A DNA stretch of 63,917 bases from UBA652 sp964598235 (GCA_964598235.1 CAZRAY010000004.1:1-63917); one strand, 5' to 3'; shown: positions 1 to 8,893, numbered from the stretch's first letter. Made by a program: numbers and translations. The notes: a model not told the origin generated them from the sequence alone.

Positions 1-39
1 GATGTAAAACTTCATTGAGAATTCTTTTTTTAGAGTGAT

Positions 40-384
40 CTAAGCTGAGAAGGAGGATCCACAGCCACAAGTCGTCGTCGCATTCGGGTTGCGAATAACA
101 AATTGCGCACCTTCGATACCATCGGTATAGTCGATTTCCGCACCGACTAGGTATTGGAAACTGGTGGGATCAACGAGCAATGTAACGCCATTTTTCTCAA
201 CTTGAGTGTCGTCTTCACCGATATCTTCTTCGAAGGTAAAACCATACTGAAAACCAGAGCAGCCACCGCCTGTGATAAACACACGTAGTTTAAGCTGATC
301 GTTATCTTCTTCTTTGATGAGCGCGCTAACTTTGCTGGCAGCCGCGTCGGTAAAAATAATTGGGTTAGGAATATCGCTTCCCAT
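40..384 (-). CDS. erpA: Iron-sulfur cluster insertion protein ErpA
   Basis: A-type carrier that receives Fe-S clusters from the Isc machinery and hands them to apo-proteins, including enzymes of isoprenoid synthesis, in the cytoplasm. The 114-residue product has the family length and the three ligand cysteines: one in GGGCSGFQYG near residue 42 and two in the C-terminal CGCGSSF. ErpA is told from IscA by the N-terminal PIIFTDAAASKV region. A GGGAG ribosome binding site lies just upstream of the ATG. It is followed upstream by a bactofilin gene on the same strand, separated by 56 bases. Complete and ordinary. Confidence 0.96.
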   Translation of the reverse strand: MGSDIPNPIIFTDAAASKVSALIKEEDNDQLKLRVFITGGGCSGFQYGFTFEEDIGEDDTQVEKNGVTLLVDPTSFQYLVGAEIDYTDGIEGAQFVIRNPNATTTCGCGSSFSA

Positions 385-440
385 GATGTTACTCCCTTAT
401 GTGATTTGTATCGTCAATTATCCAAGCTTAGATGATTTAG

Positions 441-893
441 TCAAGGTTTATCCGCATCTGAATCGCTGCCATCGCTTGATGCAAGCATAATCTGCTCGCC
501 ATCTTGACCAATACTCATGATGGGATCATTTTCTTTAACGTGGATTAAATTGCCATTAATTTGTGCGCCTTCTTCCATTTGCAATAAGGCATAATAGACG
601 TTACCGGTTATTTGGGTGTTTTCGGCGAGCTCAAGGTGCCCTGTGGAATAGAGGTTGCCTAAGATGGTGCCATTAATAATCATATTAGGTACGCGGACAT
701 CACCTTCTATTTTTCCAGCTTCGCTTAGCGTGAGTACGGCATTACTATCCTCACTAGAGGTGACATTGCCCGTGATAATACCATCAACACGGAGGCCGCC
801 ATAAAAGGCAATATTGCCTTCGATATGCGTTTGTTGGCCAATCAGTGTATCTAGCTGACGGAGCATTTTTCTACGTTGTTTTTTATTAAGCAT
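441..893 (-). CDS. Bactofilin family cytoskeletal protein
   Basis: Polymer-forming cytoskeletal protein (DUF583). These assemble without nucleotide into filaments that scaffold cell-wall enzymes. The 150-residue product has the short basic N-terminal tail (MLNKKQRRK) that can serve for membrane attachment, then a right-handed beta-helix core of repeated hydrophobic/Gly turns from about residue 20 to 120 (IEGNIAF, VDGIITGNV, IEGDVRV, INGTILGNL, ITGNVYY, INGNLI), and a disordered acidic Asp/Ser-rich tail. It starts one base after the stop of the next gene, so the two are surely co-transcribed. A bactofilin beside erpA and argC is a common gammaproteobacterial arrangement. The specific cellular role cannot be read from sequence. 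Confidence 0.9.
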   Translation of the reverse strand: MLNKKQRRKMLRQLDTLIGQQTHIEGNIAFYGGLRVDGIITGNVTSSEDSNAVLTLSEAGKIEGDVRVPNMIINGTILGNLYSTGHLELAENTQITGNVYYALLQMEEGAQINGNLIHVKENDPIMSIGQDGEQIMLASSDGSDSDADKP

Positions 894-894
894 C

Positions 895-1617
895 TTAATT
901 CTCGGCTAAGGATTCAGTGAGCTTCCACTCAAAGGATTGTAGGCGGTTAGGCTCGCCCTCTTGGGAAAGCACAACGACTACTTTTTCAGGGTTGACGTCT
1001 GTTGTAAGCGTGAAATAACCTTCAATTACCTGTACGTAGCGAAGTTTGAAATTTGTTTCAGCTAGTATGACAGGTAAAACATTACTTTCGTTCGCTGGTA
1101 GTTGCAGTATAGCGTTACCTTGTAGTGGCGATTCAATACGTTGGCCTTGCGTGAGAATGAGCCGATAACGAAATTGATTCGGTGGCGCATCATCATCTGC
1201 GAATAATTGGAATTTATGGATTTGTAGGCCACTGGCCTTTTTACCTTGGGTCACGGTTTGGTAAAATGAGAGTTCTTTTTCGAGATCGAGCACTTGGTCT
1301 TGCAAGAGGGTAAGTTGCTTTTCTAGTTGTTCATTAGTGGCTTCTTGGATCACTAGTGCTTGACTTTTTTGACGTGCATTGGCCGATGTTTGTGAGAGCT
1401 GTTGTTGCTGTGATCCAATGGTCTCGGCTTGTTGTTGTGATTGGCGCTGTTGTGCGTATTCTGTCGCTTCGAGGCGCTGGTTTTGTGTGGCTTGTTGCCC
1501 GCGTAAGTGCCAGGAATAATAGCCTAGCGCAGCGATGATCAAACACAGAATAGCGATGAGCATAATGCTATGCCAGGGTGATGAGGTGCGGATGACATGC
1601 TTGGGTAGACTGGACAT
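895..1617 (-). CDS. Membrane-anchored coiled-coil protein (DUF6776-like)
   Basis: Unknown function. The 240-residue product has a short cytoplasmic N-terminus, one transmembrane helix at about residues 17-36, a glutamine-rich coiled coil at about 40-120 (many Gln, Ala and Glu heptads), and a C-terminal globular beta-rich domain at about 125-235 that would lie in the periplasm. It resembles the DUF6776 family that sits beside bactofilin genes in gammaproteobacteria. One base separates its stop from the bactofilin start, and 14 bases separate it from argC. The topology suggests a periplasmic partner tethered near a bactofilin scaffold; that role is inference. Confidence 0.72.
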   Translation of the reverse strand: MSSLPKHVIRTSSPWHSIMLIAILCLIIAALGYYSWHLRGQQATQNQRLEATEYAQQRQSQQQAETIGSQQQQLSQTSANARQKSQALVIQEATNEQLEKQLTLLQDQVLDLEKELSFYQTVTQGKKASGLQIHKFQLFADDDAPPNQFRYRLILTQGQRIESPLQGNAILQLPANESNVLPVILAETNFKLRYVQVIEGYFTLTTDVNPEKVVVVLSQEGEPNRLQSFEWKLTESLAEN

Positions 1618-1631
1618 ATTATTGGCTTGGC

Positions 1632-2660
1632 TTAAGGCAATGCCGCGATAATATTAATCGCAGTGGATTCATCAAATCCGAACATAATATTCATATTTTG
1701 AACGGCTTGGCCAGAAGCACCTTTGACTAAGTTGTCGATGACGGACAAAACAACAACGGTGTTGCTGTTTTGTGGTTGATGTATGGCGATGCGACAGGTG
1801 TTGGTGCCCCGGACGCTACGCGTGCTCGGATGGCTACCTGCGGGCATCACGTCGACAAAAGGCTCATTGGCAAACTGTTGCTCGTAAAGTGATTGCAGAT
1901 CTGTATCTTGGGTAAGCTGGGCATAGAGTGTGGCATGAATGCCGCGAATCATCGGTGTGAGATGGGGGACAAAAGTCAGGCCAACTGCTTTGCTTGAAAT
2001 AATATTGAGCCCTTGCTGTATTTCAGGCAAGTGGCGATGACCTGTCACAGCATAAGCAGAGAGGTCTTCAGATGCTTCGGCAAGTAAAGCACGCACTGAG
2101 GCTTTACGTCCTGCGCCACTGACCCCTGATTTCACATCTGCGATAAGGTGTGTAGGGTCAATGACGCCTGCTTTTAGTAAGGGCAAAAAGCCTAATTGGG
2201 TGGCGGTTGGGTAACAACCAGGCACTGCAATCAATTGGGCAGATTTTATTTTTTCGCGATTGATTTCGGGCAAACCATAAACAGCTTGCGGGATGATCTC
2301 GGGGCAGGTGTGTGGCATGTTATACCACTGCTCCCAAAGCGCAACGTCTTGCAGGCGGAAGTCAGCAGAAAGATCGATGATGCGCGTGCCACGTTTCATC
2401 AGTTCGGGCACCAGCGCCATGGCGACACAATGTGGCGTGGCGAAAAAAACGAGATCACATTCCGCGAGGGTATCCACATCGGGTTCACTAAAGATTAAAT
2501 CAACATGGCCACGTAGGTTCGGAAATAAGTCACTCACGGGCATGCCCGCTTCACTGCGTGAGGTAATCACCTTGAGTGTGACTTCTGGGTGATGGGCGAG
2601 CAGGCGCAACAATTCAACGCCTGTGTAACCTGTTCCGCCGACAATACCAACATTAATCAT
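1632..2660 (-). CDS. argC: N-acetyl-gamma-glutamyl-phosphate reductase
   Basis: Third step of arginine synthesis: NADPH-dependent reduction of N-acetylglutamyl phosphate to the semialdehyde. The 342-residue product has the N-terminal Rossmann motif (VGIVGGTGYTGVELLRLL, residues 4-21), the catalytic cysteine in VPGCYPTATQLG near residue 149, and the conserved GHRHLPEIQQ histidine segment near 207. It is the first gene of a probable argC / coiled-coil / bactofilin / erpA transcription unit. The 119-base gap upstream of it (2661-2779) is AT-rich and must hold its promoter, but no clear -35/-10 pair stands out. It is apart from the other arginine genes, as is usual in gammaproteobacteria. Confidence 0.95.
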   Translation of the reverse strand: MINVGIVGGTGYTGVELLRLLAHHPEVTLKVITSRSEAGMPVSDLFPNLRGHVDLIFSEPDVDTLAECDLVFFATPHCVAMALVPELMKRGTRIIDLSADFRLQDVALWEQWYNMPHTCPEIIPQAVYGLPEINREKIKSAQLIAVPGCYPTATQLGFLPLLKAGVIDPTHLIADVKSGVSGAGRKASVRALLAEASEDLSAYAVTGHRHLPEIQQGLNIISSKAVGLTFVPHLTPMIRGIHATLYAQLTQDTDLQSLYEQQFANEPFVDVMPAGSHPSTRSVRGTNTCRIAIHQPQNSNTVVVLSVIDNLVKGASGQAVQNMNIMFGFDESTAINIIAALP

Positions 2661-2779
2661 ACTGTTATTCCTGAATAACTTTAGATAGTTATTATATGTT
2701 TTTAGCGAGACATTTACACGCTAAGTATTTTTCGACAGGGCAATTTTTAACGCAGACATGGCGGAAAAGACGACGCGAG

Positions 2780-4348
2780 TTAGTGTCTAAAATGGCGCAT
2801 GCCAGTAAACACCATCGCCATCCCATGTTCATCTGCGGCGGCAATTACTTCTTCATCACGCATCGAGCCACCTGGTTGAATTACGGCACTGATTCCTGCT
2901 TCAGCCGCACCATCTAAGCCATCACGGAATGGGAAGAAGGCATCAGATGCCATCACAGCACCGGATACCGTTAGACCCGCATCAGCAGCTTTAATGGCAG
3001 CAATCTGACTGCTAACCACACGGCTCATTTGGCCTGCACCAATACCGATTGTTTGCTGATCTTTGGCATACACAATTGCATTGGACTTAACGAATTTTGC
3101 CACGCGCCAAGCAAATAAGAGATCTTGTATTTGACGTTGTGTGGGCGCCTTTTTCGTGACGACTTTAAGATCTGTTGCCGTTACAAGCGCAGTATCACGA
3201 TCTTGAACTAACAGGCCACCAGTGACGCGTTTATAGTCTAGTTCTATGCTGGGCTTACTTGCCCATGGTCCGCAAGCCAGTAAGCGCAGATTGGGCTTTT
3301 TGCTGATAATTGTTTGCGCCGCTTCACTGATCGCAGGCGCGATAATAACTTCGACAAATTGCCGATCGACGATGGCTTGTGCCGTCGCTTCATCCAAGGT
3401 TTGGTTAAAGGCAATGATGCCACCAAAGGCAGAGGTAGGGTCGGTTTGGAAGGCGAGATCGTAAGCGGTCAGTAAATTATTTGCCGTGGCTACACCACAG
3501 GGATTGGCATGTTTGACAATGACGCAGGCAGGCGATTCTGGAAATGATTTAACACATTCTAAGGCGGCATCGGTATCGGCAATATTATTATAAGATAGCG
3601 CCTTGCCTTGTAATTGTTTGGCGGCAGAAATGGTGCCTGACGCGGGATGCGTTTCGGTATAAAATGCGGCTTGTTGGTGCGGATTCTCACCATAACGCAT
3701 GTCTTGTAGTTTATGAAATTGGCTGTTGAACGTGCGTGGGAAATTGCTTTCTGCATCGTTCTCCGTAGTGAGTTTGCCAAGATAATTTGCAATCATGCCA
3801 TCATATTGCGCGGTATGTTCGAAGGTTTTAACCGCCAAGTCAAAACGGGTTGTATCATCAACGCAGCCACTTACTTTCATTTGTTCCAAGATACGAGTGT
3901 AATCTTTAGGATCAATAGCTACGGTGACTGAGGCATGATTTTTTGCCGCTGCACGCAGCATAGTTGGGCCACCAATATCAATGTTTTCAATCGCCATTTC
4001 AAGCGTGCAATCATCGCGAGCAATGGTTGCTGCGAAAGGATAAAGATTTACTACAACGAGGTCAATCGGCGCAATACCATGTTCTGCCATAATGGCTTCA
4101 TCGGTTCCTCGGCGACCTAGTAAACCGCCATGAATTTTAGGATGTAGTGTTTTAATTCGGCCATCCATCATCTCAGGAAAGCCGGTGTGTTCTGATACTT
4201 CTGTTACGGGTATGCCGGCTTCTTGCAATAATTTTGCCGTACCGCCTGTTGACAGTAATTCGACGTTTAATGCATGTAATGCTTGGGCAAATTCAAGGAT
4301 CCCCGCTTTATCAGAAACGCTAAGGAGTGCTCGTTGGATGGTGTTCAT
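2780..4348 (-). CDS. purH: Bifunctional AICAR transformylase / IMP cyclohydrolase
   Basis: Last two steps of de novo purine synthesis: formyl transfer from 10-formyl-THF to AICAR, then ring closure to IMP. The 522-residue product has the usual two-domain length. The N-terminal MGS-like cyclohydrolase domain (about 1-195) begins with the conserved ALLSVSDKAGI and contains STGGTAKLL. The C-terminal transformylase domain contains the KHANPCGVA motif with its catalytic Lys-His near residues 268-269. It lies 19 bases downstream of fis and probably shares its transcript. In Pseudomonas purD follows purH directly; here purD is 30 kb away. Confidence 0.97.
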   Translation of the reverse strand: MNTIQRALLSVSDKAGILEFAQALHALNVELLSTGGTAKLLQEAGIPVTEVSEHTGFPEMMDGRIKTLHPKIHGGLLGRRGTDEAIMAEHGIAPIDLVVVNLYPFAATIARDDCTLEMAIENIDIGGPTMLRAAAKNHASVTVAIDPKDYTRILEQMKVSGCVDDTTRFDLAVKTFEHTAQYDGMIANYLGKLTTENDAESNFPRTFNSQFHKLQDMRYGENPHQQAAFYTETHPASGTISAAKQLQGKALSYNNIADTDAALECVKSFPESPACVIVKHANPCGVATANNLLTAYDLAFQTDPTSAFGGIIAFNQTLDEATAQAIVDRQFVEVIIAPAISEAAQTIISKKPNLRLLACGPWASKPSIELDYKRVTGGLLVQDRDTALVTATDLKVVTKKAPTQRQIQDLLFAWRVAKFVKSNAIVYAKDQQTIGIGAGQMSRVVSSQIAAIKAADAGLTVSGAVMASDAFFPFRDGLDGAAEAGISAVIQPGGSMRDEEVIAAADEHGMAMVFTGMRHFRH

Positions 4349-4367
4349 GTCTATTTTCCTAAAAAGC

Positions 4368-4634
4368 CTAAACGAGGCCGTATGTTTTTAATTTTTTCCG
4401 TAAGGTACCACGATTAAGACCGAGCATTTCTGCGGCTTGGCTTTGGTTACCTTGGGTGTGGGTGAGCGTTGCTTTGAGCATGGGGCCTTCGACTTCGGCC
4501 AAAAATACATCGTAAAGGTTGGTTGTTACTTCACCATTGAGCTGTTCAAAATAGGTGGTGAGTGCATGTTCTACACAGCAACTTAGTGAGGTGTGGCATT
4601 GCTTGTTGGCATTTTTTTTCTCATCTTCACTCAT
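4368..4634 (-). CDS. fis: DNA-binding protein Fis
   Basis: Nucleoid-associated factor that bends DNA and activates stable-RNA promoters in fast growth. The 88-residue product has a variable N-terminal arm, a dimerization helix pair, and the canonical C-terminal helix-turn-helix, QSQAAEMLGLNRGTLRKKL (about residues 64-82). The N-terminus is unusually Cys-rich (two Cys in SLSCCVEH). Its ATG overlaps the dusB stop codon (ATGA), the classic dusB-fis operon, implying translational coupling and shared control. Confidence 0.93.
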   Translation of the reverse strand: MSEDEKKNANKQCHTSLSCCVEHALTTYFEQLNGEVTTNLYDVFLAEVEGPMLKATLTHTQGNQSQAAEMLGLNRGTLRKKLKTYGLV

Positions 4635-5644
4635 GCTGCTTTATTATCCGTTGGTGTTTGCGATGCCAGCTGCTCAAAAAAGGCTTGGGTAAATTCTAAT
4701 TGTTGTTGGGGATATTCTAACGTATTCATCTGCTGCCGGAAGGTATTTCCGTCACGAAATCCTTTGCTATACCATGCGATATGTTTGCGTGCCATACGGA
4801 CACCCGTATAGTCACCATAAAACACATAAAGCGTATTCATATGTGTGAGCAAGGTGTTTTTTACGGTATTGAGAGACGGGGGCGCTAGATGCTTGCCATG
4901 CGCAAGATAATGCAAAATTTGTTGAAAGATCCAAGGATTACCCTGCGCGGCGCGACCGATCATGAGTCCATCTGCTTGCGTATAGTCTAGTACCTGTTTG
5001 GCTTTTTCAGGGCTACTGATATCGCCATTGGCGAGAATTGGGATATGGACCGCTTGTTTGATTGCCGCAATGGTGTCAAATTCTGCTTCGCCTTTATAGG
5101 CACAGGCGCGTGTGCGGCCATGCACCGCCAGCGCTTGGATGCCAGCGCTCTCAGCAATTTTGGCAATGCGTACACCATTGCGATTATCCAAATCCCAACC
5201 CGTGCGAATTTTTAAGGTAACCGGCACCGCGACGGCATTCACCACGGCGCTCAAGATCTCATCGACTAATGCTTCATGTTGCAATAATGCAGAGCCAGCC
5301 ATCACATTACAGACTTTTTTCGCGGGACAGCCCATGTTGATATCAATAATATGTGCACCTTGATCGACATTATGCTTGGCGGCTTCCGCCATCATCTGTG
5401 GATCAGCGCCCGCGATCTGTACGCTACGTGGTTCTGGCTCACCATCATGATTAGCGCGGAGCAAAGATTTTTTGCTGGCCCAGAGCGATTTATTCGCAGT
5501 GATCATTTCCGACACCGCCATGCCCGCACCTAATTGGCGGCAGAGCTGACGAAAAGGCCGATCAGTTACCCCTGCCATGGGGGCGAGCACCAAATTATTG
5601 GGCAAGGTATAAGGACCAATAATGAGTGGTTTAGCGGCGCTCAT
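4631..5644 (-). CDS. dusB: tRNA-dihydrouridine synthase B
   Basis: FMN- and NADPH-dependent reduction of a uridine in the tRNA D-loop (U17 in E. coli). The 337-residue product starts MSAAKPLIIGPYTLPNNLVLAPMAGVTDRPF and keeps the catalytic cysteine in NMGCPAKKVCN (first Cys of the segment near residue 98) and the FMN-binding ANGDISSPEKA and IGRAAQGNPWIF motifs. I chose the ATG at 5644 because it matches the family N-terminus and overlaps the prmA end by 14 bases; a longer in-frame extension to 5713 would run deep into prmA. It lies between prmA and fis in a translationally coupled operon. Confidence 0.95.
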   Translation of the reverse strand: MSAAKPLIIGPYTLPNNLVLAPMAGVTDRPFRQLCRQLGAGMAVSEMITANKSLWASKKSLLRANHDGEPEPRSVQIAGADPQMMAEAAKHNVDQGAHIIDINMGCPAKKVCNVMAGSALLQHEALVDEILSAVVNAVAVPVTLKIRTGWDLDNRNGVRIAKIAESAGIQALAVHGRTRACAYKGEAEFDTIAAIKQAVHIPILANGDISSPEKAKQVLDYTQADGLMIGRAAQGNPWIFQQILHYLAHGKHLAPPSLNTVKNTLLTHMNTLYVFYGDYTGVRMARKHIAWYSKGFRDGNTFRQQMNTLEYPQQQLEFTQAFFEQLASQTPTDNKAA

Positions 5645-6512
5645 GGCGATTTCCATTGAGGCGGATCCATTCTTCGCTTTGGACAGTCGGTTGCATATCG
5701 AACCAGCGGGCATAATGCGCGCTGAGATCAGCGGCTTGACTCTCTAAAATACCAGAGAGCACGAGATCGGCATCTGGCAACGTCAGCGAAGCTAAAGTGG
5801 GTGCTAATTCAGTGAGCGGGCCAGCTAATATGTTGGCAAGTAAAATATCCGCAGGCAAATCGGGGCAATTTTTTGGTAAATAAGTCTCAATGGATACATG
5901 ATTACGGATGGCATTCTCTTGGGTGGCTTTCAAGGCCTGTGGATCGGTATCCACGCCAATCACTTTTTTAGCACCGAGCAAAGCGGCTGCAATAGCTAAG
6001 ATACCGCTCCCACAACCATAATCAATCACGATTTTATCTTTCACATCAGCCTGATCCAACCAATTCAAGCAAAGCGCGGTGGTGGGATGGGTACCTGTGC
6101 CAAATGCTAAGCCTGGATCAAGCATAATATTGGTGGCATCGGGATCTGGTGGTGTATGCCAGCTCGGGCAGATCCAAAGCCGTTCACCAAATTGGATCGG
6201 GTGGAAGTTATCCATCCATTCACGTTCCCAATCTTTATCTTCGATGGCTTCTACACGATAATGCGGTATGGGCTCAGGCGATAGAAAATGGGCCAACATA
6301 TTGTCAATTTGCTGGCTATCTTGATCAGCAGGGAATAGGGCAATAACGCGGGTTGATTGCCATAATGGTGTTTCGCCTAAACCAGGCTCATAAAGTGGCT
6401 GGTCAGCGCTGTCTTCCAACGTCACGGCGCCGGCACCACATTCTGTTAAATGGTCTGAGAGCGCGGGCGCAAGATCATGTGTGCTATCAAAAATAAACTG
6501 AACCCAAGCCAT
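5631..6512 (-). CDS. prmA: Ribosomal protein L11 methyltransferase
   Basis: SAM-dependent trimethylation of ribosomal protein L11. The 293-residue product has the small N-terminal substrate-recognition domain (about 1-100) and a C-terminal Rossmann methyltransferase domain with GTGTHPTTALCL (about 138-149), DYGCGSGILAIAAALLGA (motif I, about 163-180), GVDTDPQAL, and the NPPF-equivalent LLANILAGPL. Length is typical. Its stop overlaps the start of dusB by 14 bases, and accC ends 13 bases upstream, so accB-accC-prmA-dusB-fis-purH may form one long read-through unit. Confidence 0.95.
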   Translation of the reverse strand: MAWVQFIFDSTHDLAPALSDHLTECGAGAVTLEDSADQPLYEPGLGETPLWQSTRVIALFPADQDSQQIDNMLAHFLSPEPIPHYRVEAIEDKDWEREWMDNFHPIQFGERLWICPSWHTPPDPDATNIMLDPGLAFGTGTHPTTALCLNWLDQADVKDKIVIDYGCGSGILAIAAALLGAKKVIGVDTDPQALKATQENAIRNHVSIETYLPKNCPDLPADILLANILAGPLTELAPTLASLTLPDADLVLSGILESQAADLSAHYARWFDMQPTVQSEEWIRLNGNRHERR

Positions 6513-6525
6513 TTTCTGGGAGCCG

Positions 6526-7866
6526 CTAAAGGCCTAGTTTTTTCTCAAGATAATGGATGTTGGCGCCACCTGCTTGGAAATGAGTGTCTTCCATAATTTT
6601 TTGCTGGAGTGCCACATTTGTTTTGATCCCATCAATGCCAATTTCATTCAGTGCTGTCCGCATGCGGGCAATAGCAGAGGCGCGATCATTACCATAGGCA
6701 ATCAACTTGCAGATCATGGAATCATAGGTTGGCGGCACACGATAGCCACTATAAATATGAGAATCAACCCGAATACCCACCCCACCTGGCGCGTGATAAT
6801 GCGTGATTAAACCCGGGCTAGGCATAAAGGTCTCGGCATCTTCGGCATTGATTCGACATTCAATAGCATGGCCATGTAACACCACATCTTCTTGTCTGAT
6901 AGAAAGCGGCTCACCCGCAGCAATACGGATCTGCTCAGCAATCAGGTCGATACGAGTGACTTGTTCAGTGACAGGATGCTCCACCTGGATCCGCGTATTC
7001 ATTTCTATAAAATAAAACTCGTCATTTTCGTATAGGAACTCAAATGTACCGGCGCCGTGATAACCAATTTCACGACAGGCATTGGCACAGACCGCCCCCA
7101 TTCGATTGCGTACTTCCGGCGTAATACCTGGCGCAGGGGCTTCTTCAACCACTTTTTGATGGCGACGCTGCATCGAGCAATCACGTTCTCCCAAGTGAAT
7201 GGCATTACCATGTTTATCAGATAAGATTTGGAATTCAACATGGCGTGGGTTCATCAGAAATTTTTCCATATACACCATATCGTTGCCGAAAATCGTACCT
7301 GCTTCGGTTTTGGTCAAGGAAATCGCGTTTAATAGATGTGCTTCGCTATGCACTTCACGCATACCACGACCCCCCCCCCCCCCCCCCCCTTTTTTTAATA
7401 ATTGGGAGACAATGTCAGCGGCGGGGGGTAAATTCGTTTTTTCATCCTCCCCCCGTGGGCCCTCAGAACCGGGCACCCCGGGTACGCCTGCGGCTTTCAT
7501 CGCCGCAATCGCAGAAACCTTGTCGCCCATTAAGCGGATGGTATCTGCGGTGGGGCCAATGAAGATAAAACCACTTTGTTCAACACGTTCAGCAAAATCT
7601 GCATTTTCAGCTAAAAAACCATAACCGGGGTGAATCGCTGTTGCATCCGTGATTTCGGCAGCACTAATGATGGCAGGGATATTGAGATAGCTATCGGGCG
7701 ATGGCGCGGGGCCGATGCACACCGTTTCGTCTGCTAATAAAACATGTTTCAGATTACTATCAATATCCGAATGAAGCGCGACAGTTTTAATGCCTAATTC
7801 TTGGCAAGCGCGGAGAATACGAAGGGCAATTTCCCCTCGGTTTGCAATAACAATTTTATCAATCAT
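6526..7866 (-). CDS. accC: Biotin carboxylase AccC, with a suspect sequence patch
   Basis: ATP-dependent carboxylation of biotin on AccB, the first half-reaction of acetyl-CoA carboxylase. The 446-residue product starts MIDKIVIANRGEIALRIL and has the ERDCSMQRRHQKVVEEAPAP, EMNTRIQVEHPVTE and HAIECRINAED motifs of the ATP-grasp fold. The ATG at 7866 fits the family; a longer frame to 7908 would overlap accB. Between about 7370 and 7470 the sequence degrades: 20 C in a row at 7370-7389, then seven T and further short C runs. The region normally reading GYPVIIKA-x-GGGGGRGM instead reads VSQLLKKGGGGGGGRGM. Length and frame stay the same as in the family, so this is probably a base-call artefact in an intact essential gene. 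Confidence 0.9.
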   Translation of the reverse strand: MIDKIVIANRGEIALRILRACQELGIKTVALHSDIDSNLKHVLLADETVCIGPAPSPDSYLNIPAIISAAEITDATAIHPGYGFLAENADFAERVEQSGFIFIGPTADTIRLMGDKVSAIAAMKAAGVPGVPGSEGPRGEDEKTNLPPAADIVSQLLKKGGGGGGGRGMREVHSEAHLLNAISLTKTEAGTIFGNDMVYMEKFLMNPRHVEFQILSDKHGNAIHLGERDCSMQRRHQKVVEEAPAPGITPEVRNRMGAVCANACREIGYHGAGTFEFLYENDEFYFIEMNTRIQVEHPVTEQVTRIDLIAEQIRIAAGEPLSIRQEDVVLHGHAIECRINAEDAETFMPSPGLITHYHAPGGVGIRVDSHIYSGYRVPPTYDSMICKLIAYGNDRASAIARMRTALNEIGIDGIKTNVALQQKIMEDTHFQAGGANIHYLEKKLGL

Positions 7867-7900
7867 GGTGGTTCCTGAATGGGATACGAAGTACGAATGT

Positions 7901-8350
7901 TTAATCAATGATCAGTAAAGGCTGATCAAACTCAACAGGATGACCATTTTCGACCAAAATTGCACTCACTGTACCACTGCGATCTGCTTCAATTTGGTTA
8001 AACATTTTCATGGCTTCGATAATACACACCACATCGCCTTTTTGAACTGATTGTCCGACTTCAACAAAAGCAGCCGACTCTGGAGAAGCAGAACGATAGA
8101 AACTACCGACCATAGGTGATTTCAAGGCATTTTCAGAAACGGCCTCAGCAGGCGGCTCAGTCGTTACTGAGGGCGCTTCAGACAGTGTCGCAGTGGGTGC
8201 CGCGATGGCTGCTGGGGCCGCGGCCATCATAACCGGTGCCGTACCGTTGCGGCTGATGCGAACAGATTCTTCACCTTCATGAATTTCAATTTCAGCCACA
8301 TCAGATTCTTGAATGAGCTCAATCAGTTTTTTAATTTTACGAATGTCCAT
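7901..8350 (-). CDS. accB: Biotin carboxyl carrier protein of acetyl-CoA carboxylase
   Basis: Carries the biotin that shuttles CO2 from AccC to the carboxyltransferase. The 149-residue product has an N-terminal helical region (DIRKIKKLIELIQESDVAEIEI), an Ala/Pro/Thr-rich flexible linker (about 40-75), and the C-terminal biotinyl domain with the biotinylation motif IEAMKMFNQIEAD, the target Lys near residue 115. It lies 34 bases before accC and 14 bases after aroQ, giving the usual aroQ-accB-accC order. Confidence 0.96.
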   Translation of the reverse strand: MDIRKIKKLIELIQESDVAEIEIHEGEESVRISRNGTAPVMMAAAPAAIAAPTATLSEAPSVTTEPPAEAVSENALKSPMVGSFYRSASPESAAFVEVGQSVQKGDVVCIIEAMKMFNQIEADRSGTVSAILVENGHPVEFDQPLLIID

Positions 8351-8364
8351 GAATAACCTTTAGT

Positions 8365-8814
8365 TTAATGTGTTGTGTTGATGTGATGGAGGGCCGCTTG
8401 TAATGCAAATTCATATCCTTGCGCACCTAAACCACAGATAACGCCTTGTGCAAGGTCGGCCAGAAATGAATGTTGCCGAAATTCTTCACGGGCATATACA
8501 TTGGATAAATGTACTTCAATAAATGGGATTTCAACGGCTGCAAAAGCATCCCGTAATGCGAGGCTGGTGTGTGTTAGTGCGGCGGCATTAATAATAATAA
8601 AATCGACCTTATTATGTTTTGCATCCTGAATTTTATTGACTAAGTCATGTTCGGCATTGCTTTGAAAATGTTCGAGCAAACATGCGCCCTCAGCGTGTGC
8701 TTTATTTTGTAATCGGGTATTAATATCGGTCAAGGTATCCGAACCATAAAGCGCCGGCTCACGGCTACCAAGTAGATTAAGATTGGGCCCATGGAGGACA
8801 AGAATTTTAGCCAT
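8365..8814 (-). CDS. aroQ: Type II 3-dehydroquinate dehydratase
   Basis: Third step of the shikimate pathway: dehydration of 3-dehydroquinate. The 149-residue product has the type II signature LVLHGPNLNLLGSREPALYG with the catalytic Tyr near residue 23, IINAAALTHTSLALRDA, the catalytic His in EVHLSNVYAREEFR near residue 100, and the RHHS-like EFRQHSF segment. Normal length. It is first in the aroQ-accB-accC operon, and a good sigma70-like promoter precedes it. Confidence 0.95.
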   Translation of the reverse strand: MAKILVLHGPNLNLLGSREPALYGSDTLTDINTRLQNKAHAEGACLLEHFQSNAEHDLVNKIQDAKHNKVDFIIINAAALTHTSLALRDAFAAVEIPFIEVHLSNVYAREEFRQHSFLADLAQGVICGLGAQGYEFALQAALHHINTTH

Positions 8815-8864
8815 TAGAATAGTCTCAGCTATTAATCAAAAAAGCGTGATTAAAGATGCGGTTA

Positions 8865-8893
8865 ATTTTGCACGCTCAGATGATAATTGTCCA
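8865..8893 (-). promoter_or_regulatory. Probable sigma70 promoter of aroQ-accB-accC
   Basis: On the minus strand a -35 element TGGACA (8893-8888) and a -10 element CAAAAT (8870-8865) are separated by exactly 17 bases. The -10 ends about 50 bases before the aroQ ATG. The match is by eye against the consensus and has no experimental support. No other good pair is visible in the 233-base divergent gap 8815-9047. Confidence 0.4.

Noticed and set aside
3930..3950. Sigma54 -24/-12-like sequence on the plus strand
   Set aside because: It lies inside purH, antisense to it, with no gene downstream.
7199..7624. Plus-strand open frame with a poly-proline stretch opposite accC
   Set aside because: It is the complement of the homopolymer artefact in accC, has no ribosome binding site and no family features.
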